A stretch of 64,000 bases of DNA from Sphingobium sp. AS12 (GTDB lineage Bacteria; Pseudomonadota; Alphaproteobacteria; Sphingomonadales; Sphingomonadaceae): positions 62,001 through 126,000 of the forward strand of contig NZ_JAHRGM010000093.1 in assembly GCF_019097845.1 (NCBI RefSeq). Reading direction: 5' to 3'. The notes under the pieces are model-generated. The model saw only the letters and a program-made list of their open reading frames with translations. It did no database searches and was not told where the DNA came from. A program made the translations under genes and the position numbers. Positions 58,927 through 64,000 of this stretch are shown in pieces (position 1 is the first letter of the stretch; every line of letters starts with the position of its first letter).

Positions 58927-61578
58927 TCAGCGCGCGGCCATCTGCGCCGCCGTACGCACGTCGATCACGCCCAGCCGCGCGATGCTGCGCGCCTGCCCCA
59001 GTTCGACGATCTGCTCGACATGGGCGTGGCGGCCCTGCGCCACTTTCAAACGGTAACGGCCATAACGGACCCGCTCGAAACTGAACATGCCGTCAAATTC
59101 GGTGCGGGCGCGATAGGCGGTTGCGCCGTCCATCGTCTGCAATTCCATCATCTCCCCCGCCAGCGCCCGCCCGTCCATCGCCAGCATCCCCTCTACCGCG
59201 GCGGAGGGCGACACGCCCAATTCCACCACTTCGCGCAACCCCGCGCGTGGGGTGACGAGGATGCCGGGATTGCTTGCTATGTCGAACGGATCGGACAGCG
59301 ACGCTTCGTCCAGCGCAATCTTGACCGGAGTAGCGGGGCTTAGCCCGTCCAGTTCCGTGCCCTCGGCCGCCTCGTCGCGCAGGCGCGCTGGCAGCGGCAT
59401 GTCGTTCACCAGCACGCCGACCGGATCAGGGAAGGGCGGCTCGCCCGCATCACGCCGCCCGTTGCCGTCCAGATCGTGAAAGGCCCGCACCAGCAGCGCG
59501 CCGCCGCGCGCCTGTGACGCTGAACGCACGCGCCCGAACCGCCCATCGCCACCCGGCCCGACGCTGAATGTCAGCCCCAGCCCGACGGCAAAGGCGCGGC
59601 GGCTGTCGCCTGACAGGTTCAGCGTCAACGCCGCCGGGCCGAAATCGCGCGCATAGGCCGCGTCGATCGCGAGCCTATCGTCACCTGCGGCATAATTGGC
59701 GGAAATCTGCACCATGTCGGCGGCACCCAGCGCCCGGTTCGCGGTCAGTTGCACCCCCATCAGCGCCGGATCGGGCGCCAGTCGCCAATGCACTTCGCCG
59801 CGCAAGCGTATCTTGCCTGCCCGCCCGCTCACCAGCAGTCCCGCCGTCGCACTGTCGCGCGCCGTTCCGGCGGTCGCCCTGAACCGGCTCCACCCGCCGA
59901 CCAGGCTGGCTGACACGCTGCGCGTCGCTACGGACAGGCGACCATTTGCCTCCATCCCTTGTCCGCTGCGCTGCCGGGTCGATCGCAGGTCGAAATGAAC
60001 CGGCAGGATCAGCCCCGCGGCATGAACCGGCCGGTCGATCGCAACCCCGATGGAGGATCGTAGCGCCGGATCGATCCGGTCGGACAGCAAGCCGCGATTG
60101 CGCACCGCCTCCACGGCAACGCTCGTCTTGAAGATATCGCCCACGACCGACGTGCGCATCGCCGCACCGCCGCCCTTGCGTCCGGCCCAGGATAGTTCCC
60201 CCAGCATTCCTGCCAGCCCGCCGCGCAGATTGAGATGCGCAAAATCCGCGCTGCCGCTTGAGGACGGCGCACGCATGACCGCCGCACCGACCGACGCCCC
60301 CCGGCCCAGCCCATGGTCCACCGCCATGGTGCCGCGCCATCCCGATGCCGGGGTCGGGCGGCTTGCCCCGAAGCGTAGCAGGTCGTGATTGCCCTGCACC
60401 AATGTCGTGGACCACCATGTTTCGCCCGGTCCCGGCGATTGCGCGGCGATATTATAGACCCGCCGCTCACGCCGCACTTGCCCCTGCGGGCCATATCGCA
60501 CCACTTCCAGCACATTGACGCCATGGCGCAACGCAATGTCGCGAAAGGCATAGCGCCCCGCCGCATCGCCAGGTGTCACGCGCAGCAATTCGCCGTTGCG
60601 ATAGAGTTCCGCGTCCCACCCCAGCGGCAACAGCCCGGTCAACGCCACCTTGTCAAATTCGCCGATAGCATCCAGCGGCCGGTTGGTCAGCGCCACGCCG
60701 CGCCCGCTGGCGGACCCGGCGACCAGCGGCACGGCAAAACTGTCGACATCCCCGATGGCCGCCTGCGTCGCGCCGACCGGACCCAGCAATTGCCCATCGG
60801 GATCGGCCCGGTACAGCCGCAACCGCAGGCTGTCGGGCATCCCGTGCGCGTCGGATGCCAGCCGCGCTTCGACCGACGCATAGGCCAGTTCGCCCGTCGC
60901 CAGCATTTCATAGCGCGTTGCCCGCGTCTGCGCGCTCTTCGCGTCGCGCTGCCACCCGGCTGACAGCGACGCATCCAGCGCGGGCATACGCCACAGTCGA
61001 TAGTGAAAGGCGCGCCGTTCCAGCCCCGCGGTCTGCGGCTGCGCCCTGGTCGCCAGCCGTTCCGCCGCCGCCGTCCGGCGCAGCGCCGCTTCGATGGGCA
61101 GGGGGGTGGGCGATGTGATTGTCAGGATCGCATTGGTCGTGTCGGCCTCGAAGCTGACACCCAGCCAGCGGCCCAGCGCGGGCGTTGCTACACACCATCC
61201 CGACCGGCTGTCATAAATGTCGCCCGAACCCAGCCGCATATATTCCGTGCCGAACCGCGCCTCGCCCTTGTCGCGATCGATGGCGATGTGCCGCGCCTCA
61301 TCGAATGCCCAGCCTTCCGCCCGGCGCTTGTCCTCGCTCGGCACCACCGCGATCTTCAGCGCGTCGATGACATCGCCCAGATCCAGGCATATCGACTCCT
61401 CGACCGCAAAGGCGCGGATGCCGTTGCCAACCGACAGCGATCCGACCCGCGCGTCAAACAACAGCGCGTCGTCGGAGGACAGCGTGGCGGCCGTCGCCAT
61501 CGCCGGACCCGCGCAGAGCAGCAGCAGGACCAGCAGGCATGACAGCAGGATACGCCACAGCCGGGGCTGCGCGTTCAT
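58927..61578 (-). CDS. Outer-membrane usher-like protein
   Basis: This 883-residue protein has a signal peptide (about 1-31). It also has an N-terminal domain with ESICLDLGDVIDALKIAV, a segment DAELYRNGELLRVTPGDAAGRYAFRD typical of alternate-type ushers, a long barrel region (about 390-660) and C-terminal Ig-like parts. HDLDGNGRRDAGEPP near 700 looks like a calcium-binding loop. It should secrete and assemble the DUF4402 subunits with the chaperone. It starts 24 bp after the chaperone stop. It diverges from classical FimD ushers, so assembly details are inferred. Confidence 0.78.
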   Translation of the reverse strand: MNAQPRLWRILLSCLLVLLLLCAGPAMATAATLSSDDALLFDARVGSLSVGNGIRAFAVEESICLDLGDVIDALKIAVVPSEDKRRAEGWAFDEARHIAIDRDKGEARFGTEYMRLGSGDIYDSRSGWCVATPALGRWLGVSFEADTTNAILTITSPTPLPIEAALRRTAAAERLATRAQPQTAGLERRAFHYRLWRMPALDASLSAGWQRDAKSAQTRATRYEMLATGELAYASVEARLASDAHGMPDSLRLRLYRADPDGQLLGPVGATQAAIGDVDSFAVPLVAGSASGRGVALTNRPLDAIGEFDKVALTGLLPLGWDAELYRNGELLRVTPGDAAGRYAFRDIALRHGVNVLEVVRYGPQGQVRRERRVYNIAAQSPGPGETWWSTTLVQGNHDLLRFGASRPTPASGWRGTMAVDHGLGRGASVGAAVMRAPSSSGSADFAHLNLRGGLAGMLGELSWAGRKGGGAAMRTSVVGDIFKTSVAVEAVRNRGLLSDRIDPALRSSIGVAIDRPVHAAGLILPVHFDLRSTRQRSGQGMEANGRLSVATRSVSASLVGGWSRFRATAGTARDSATAGLLVSGRAGKIRLRGEVHWRLAPDPALMGVQLTANRALGAADMVQISANYAAGDDRLAIDAAYARDFGPAALTLNLSGDSRRAFAVGLGLTFSVGPGGDGRFGRVRSASQARGGALLVRAFHDLDGNGRRDAGEPPFPDPVGVLVNDMPLPARLRDEAAEGTELDGLSPATPVKIALDEASLSDPFDIASNPGILVTPRAGLREVVELGVSPSAAVEGMLAMDGRALAGEMMELQTMDGATAYRARTEFDGMFSFERVRYGRYRLKVAQGRHAHVEQIVELGQARSIARLGVIDVRTAAQMAAR

Positions 61579-61602
61579 CGGACTTCGCCCGGTGGTCTGG
61601 CG

Positions 61603-62421
61603 TCAGGGCCGCGCCACGGGCGCTTCGCTCACCGCCCCGCCCGACGCCGGGTCCGTTTCCACGAACCGCACCTTGAGCGGCCCTGTCGCCCGCGCCAGCG
61701 CCGCCCTGTCGACCGGCAGCATGATGTGCCGCTGCGCTACTTCGGGATAGGCGGCGACGCCCTTGATCGTCGCGATCGGCGTCTTGCCGTCGCTTTGCAT
61801 CAGGTCCAGCGTGCCATAGACGGATCGCTCACCTGCGCGCATCAGGTCGACATCCAGTTGCGCCTGCCCCTCCTGCACGCTCAGCCGGGCGTTGCTCAGG
61901 CTCGCGCTGCCCTTGGGTTCACCCACGCGCACGATCACCGGAATGGTCACGCCGTAAATGGGCGTCAGGCTGATCGACATGCCGTCCGTGGCGGGTTGCG
62001 GCGCGGCGGCATCGGCGACGTCCGGCACGGCGCGGAACAGCAGGTGCGCGCGATATTCGCCGCCCGGCATGGTCGGCGGCACGCGCACGCCAATTCGCAC
62101 CGTCTGCGATTGCTGCGGCGCCAGCGTGATCTTGCGCGGGGCATAGGTGATCAGGTCCAGCGCGGCGGCATCCCGTTGCGACGCGGTCGCTTCATCGACC
62201 GATTCAATCGTCCCTTGCGCCGTCATCTTTCGCAGCACCAGCGATATGCGGTAGGTCGTCGCCCTGTCGCCGGTATTGTTCACCACCACTTCGCCGCCGC
62301 TATTGGGCGCCATGATCAGGCGGGTGGGCGCGACCAGCAGGTCGCCGGCGGCTGCCTGCGCGATCGTCGGCGCAAGCGCATGGCTGGCGGCCATCGCCAC
62401 CATCATCATAATGCGTTTCAT
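61603..62421 (-). CDS. Periplasmic pilus chaperone-like protein
   Basis: This 272-residue protein has a signal peptide (about 1-24). Its PapD-like first domain carries VAPTRLIMAPNSGGEVVVNNTG near 29-50 and the GEYRAHLLFRAVP strand. A second Ig-like domain spans about 150-255. It is the partner of the usher downstream. ATG 62421 begins MKRIMMM. ATG 62433 is an alternative. It stands 97 bp after the first DUF4402 stop, and a hairpin in the gap could lower its level relative to the subunits. Confidence 0.8.
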   Translation of the reverse strand: MKRIMMMVAMAASHALAPTIAQAAAGDLLVAPTRLIMAPNSGGEVVVNNTGDRATTYRISLVLRKMTAQGTIESVDEATASQRDAAALDLITYAPRKITLAPQQSQTVRIGVRVPPTMPGGEYRAHLLFRAVPDVADAAAPQPATDGMSISLTPIYGVTIPVIVRVGEPKGSASLSNARLSVQEGQAQLDVDLMRAGERSVYGTLDLMQSDGKTPIATIKGVAAYPEVAQRHIMLPVDRAALARATGPLKVRFVETDPASGGAVSEAPVARP

Positions 62422-62483
62422 ATAATACCCCATGTCAGCGGCATCGTGTCCAGCGGGCCGCAAGGGTCAGGGATGACGAAAAT

Positions 62484-62504
62484 TGGTTAGCAACTCGCTA
62501 ACCA
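62484..62504 (-). terminator. Attenuator-like hairpin between pilin and chaperone genes
   Basis: On the minus strand the stem TGGTTAGC/GCTAACCA has a 5-base loop and is followed by AATTTTC. It lies 15 bp past the DUF4402 gene stop and about 63 bp before the chaperone start. This is where a partial terminator would give more subunit than assembly machinery. Confidence 0.5.
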
Positions 62505-62518
62505 TGTGGTGGCGACGA

Positions 62519-62986
62519 TCAGAAATATTCGACCATCACCTCATAGCTGCCGATGTACGCCCCTTCGGGCTGCGCCGCCGACAGGGTGAGTGTACCGCCG
62601 ACGCTAAACTGATTTTTGCGTTTGCCGGGGTTCAGCACCATCGTTGATTGCGACGCCTTGGGGATCGCCAGCATGGCGTCGCCGCGCGCGGTGGTCAGCT
62701 GCGCGGGGGTCAGCAGGATGCCGACCATATAATCTTTCGGCCCGGTGACATAGAATAGCCCGGTCCGTTCGCCGCCCAGACATTGCAGCCCGACGGAGCA
62801 GCGCGTGACGCCCGATGGCGTCAGCGTGATCGTGCCGCCCGATGATGTGGCCGCGATTATCCCGAAACTGATGTCGGTCGCGGCCTCGACAATCGGCGCA
62901 GATTTGCGCGTGTCGGCCAGCGCGAGCTGACCGGGCAGGGGGAACAGGCTTACGGCAATCGCCGCCATGGCGGGCATTGCACGCAT
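62519..62986 (-). CDS. DUF4402 pilin-like protein
   Basis: This 155-residue exported protein has a signal peptide (about 1-23). Its DUF4402 body has ISFGIIAATSSGGTITLTPSG and a CSVGLQC pair near 64-70. The C-terminal strand ends MVEYF. Subunits of this type are assembled by alternate chaperone-usher systems. ATG 62986 has GGAGG upstream. It is one of three consecutive paralogues, each with its own signal peptide. Which one is the main subunit cannot be told. Confidence 0.78.
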   Translation of the reverse strand: MRAMPAMAAIAVSLFPLPGQLALADTRKSAPIVEAATDISFGIIAATSSGGTITLTPSGVTRCSVGLQCLGGERTGLFYVTGPKDYMVGILLTPAQLTTARGDAMLAIPKASQSTMVLNPGKRKNQFSVGGTLTLSAAQPEGAYIGSYEVMVEYF

Positions 62987-63059
62987 CACCCTGTCCTCCC
63001 CTCCGGCATCGGCGCGGCAAGGGTACGGCGCTAATGCGCCGCCCCGGCCGACCATGATT

Positions 63060-63566
63060 TTACTGATAGGAAACCGAAACCGAATATTGGCCCGAATAGG
63101 AACCAGCAACCTGATTGGCGCCGACGTTCAGCGTGCCCGCCACCTTGAAGCTGCCCGCGCCAGTGCCCGACAGGGTCATCGCCGACGTCGTCGTGGCCAA
63201 AGCCACGGCCATGCTGTTGGAACCGCCATCTGTCAGGGTGATCGACGGATTGTCGATCGCGACGCTGACGGTTTCGTTCGCCGTGCCGGTGACCGCAAAA
63301 GCGCCCGCCGTCGTCGTGCCAAAGCAGGACAGGCCGCTACCGCACACGCGGCTATTATCTTCGGCAATGGCGACGGTGGCAGCAGCCGCCGACGGCACGA
63401 TCTTGCCAAAGTCCAGGTCCGACGATTTGGTCACGGTGATAGCGCTCAGGATCTTGACCGTCGCATCGCCGGTGGCGGATGCGGCATGGGCCGGTTCGAT
63501 CGAAAGTGCGGCGCCAGCAAACAGCATGGCAGTCAGGCCCAAGGCCTGAACGGATTTCTTGGTCAT
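63060..63566 (-). CDS. DUF4402 pilin-like protein
   Basis: This 168-residue exported protein has a signal peptide (about 1-28, ending AHAAS). The body is strand-rich, with LDFGKIVP, a C75-GSGLSC81 pair, and a C-terminal YSVSVSY. It looks like the major subunit because it is the longest and most Ala/Thr/Gly-rich, a guess only. ATG 63566 has AAGGGG. It is separated from the neighbouring DUF4402 genes by 73 and 135 bp. Confidence 0.78.
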   Translation of the reverse strand: MTKKSVQALGLTAMLFAGAALSIEPAHAASATGDATVKILSAITVTKSSDLDFGKIVPSAAAATVAIAEDNSRVCGSGLSCFGTTTAGAFAVTGTANETVSVAIDNPSITLTDGGSNSMAVALATTTSAMTLSGTGAGSFKVAGTLNVGANQVAGSYSGQYSVSVSYQ

Positions 63567-63701
63567 ATGATATACCCCTTGGATTGCGTCGGCATTCCAG
63601 CTCCGACAGGGATATGGATAGGGAATGTCCGTCTATCTAAGGCTAATGGGCATGGTAAAGCCGCCATTAACCATGTGAACGGGCAAGAATTTCCCTATAA
63701 A

Positions 63702-64000
63702 CTACTGATATTCAAAGCTAATATTATATTGCCCGGCATAGATGCCCGGCGGTGTTCCCGCTGCCACGATCATCTGCCCGCCCACGGCATAGGCTGTGCC
63801 GGCCGGGCTGGCCATCACCACCGGCCCGGACGGCAACAAAGTCACCATCACATGCGCGGCATCCGGTCCCGTCATCGCGACCACCGGGTCGATCGACACC
63901 GCCAGGGGCATTTCAGCGCCGGTCAGCCGGAACAGCGCAGGCTTGCCCTCGCCTAGACACAGCGTAACGCCGTTACATTCGGTCCCGCCATCGGGCCGCA
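63702..64000 (-). CDS. DUF4402 pilin-like protein, N-terminus beyond the window
   Basis: The minus-strand frame is open to the window edge, giving about 99 C-terminal residues. It shows the ECNGVTLC pair and the closing strand YNISFEYQ shared with the other two DUF4402 proteins. The signal peptide and start lie outside the window. It would be the first of the three in the operon as far as can be seen, and could be a tip or adaptor subunit. Confidence 0.7.
   Translation of the reverse strand, partial: RPDGGTECNGVTLCLGEGKPALFRLTGAEMPLAVSIDPVVAMTGPDAAHVMVTLLPSGPVVMASPAGTAYAVGGQMIVAAGTPPGIYAGQYNISFEYQ

Overview
The window is GC-rich, densely coded DNA from an alphaproteobacterium, most probably a sphingomonad (Sphingobium/Novosphingobium-like). 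This is inferred from the RepA(RPA)-ParB-ParA replication module, the dispersed hairpin repeats, the DUF4402 chaperone-usher locus and the catabolic gene content. Because it carries a replication and partition module with iteron-like repeats, I read it as part of a megaplasmid or chromid that also holds many accessory genes. No rRNA, tRNA, CRISPR array, phage or insertion-sequence transposase was found.

Region 1 (1-19.2 kb) is catabolic. It holds a zinc alcohol dehydrogenase tail, an alkylsulfatase-like metallo-hydrolase, a sulfotransferase, SDRs, a MaoC-type hydratase, an acyl-CoA synthetase divergent from an IclR regulator, a beta-propeller protein, aldehyde dehydrogenases, a ThDP enzyme, a Rieske oxygenase and a Baeyer-Villiger-type flavoprotein. 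Together they look like oxygenation, aldehyde oxidation, CoA activation and beta-oxidation-like steps for one or more organic acids or cyclic compounds. The substrate is unknown.

Region 2 (19.2-25.1 kb) is the replicon core: a DUF1612/RHE_PE00001-type protein, RepA, ParB and ParA, with iteron-like repeats on both sides. The A-type copies lie beyond repA and 22-bp-phased C-type copies lie upstream of parA.

Region 3 (25.1-28.4 kb) is a small SnoaL/SDR/SnoaL operon divergent from a second MaoC-like gene. Region 4 (28.4-37.1 kb) is the most system-like novelty candidate. A two-component system is divergent from a tightly packed seven-gene operon encoding a Tat HiPIP, cytochrome b561, a c'-type cytochrome, a secreted-repeat protein, an unrecognised exported protein, a DUF1587/1595/1592/1588/1585 lipoprotein with a CxxCH motif, and a Tat DUF1552 protein.

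Region 5 (37.1-45.1 kb) has a Gfo/Idh/MocA oxidoreductase, a lipoprotein arylesterase, a YbbA/YbbP-type ABC system, a HAF-repeat autotransporter and a bicupin. Region 6 (45.1-50.5 kb) is metal resistance: copCD on one strand, and on the other a CnrY-CnrX-CnrH-like sensing module followed by copA and copB. All five known CnrX metal ligands are present. Region 7 (50.5-58.9 kb) is amino-compound catabolism (M20 hydrolase, Lrp regulator, class III transaminase, tartrate/malate dehydrogenase, GabD, GNAT, aldehyde dehydrogenase). Region 8 (58.9-64 kb) is a chaperone-usher locus with three consecutive DUF4402 pilin-like genes, the last cut by the window edge.
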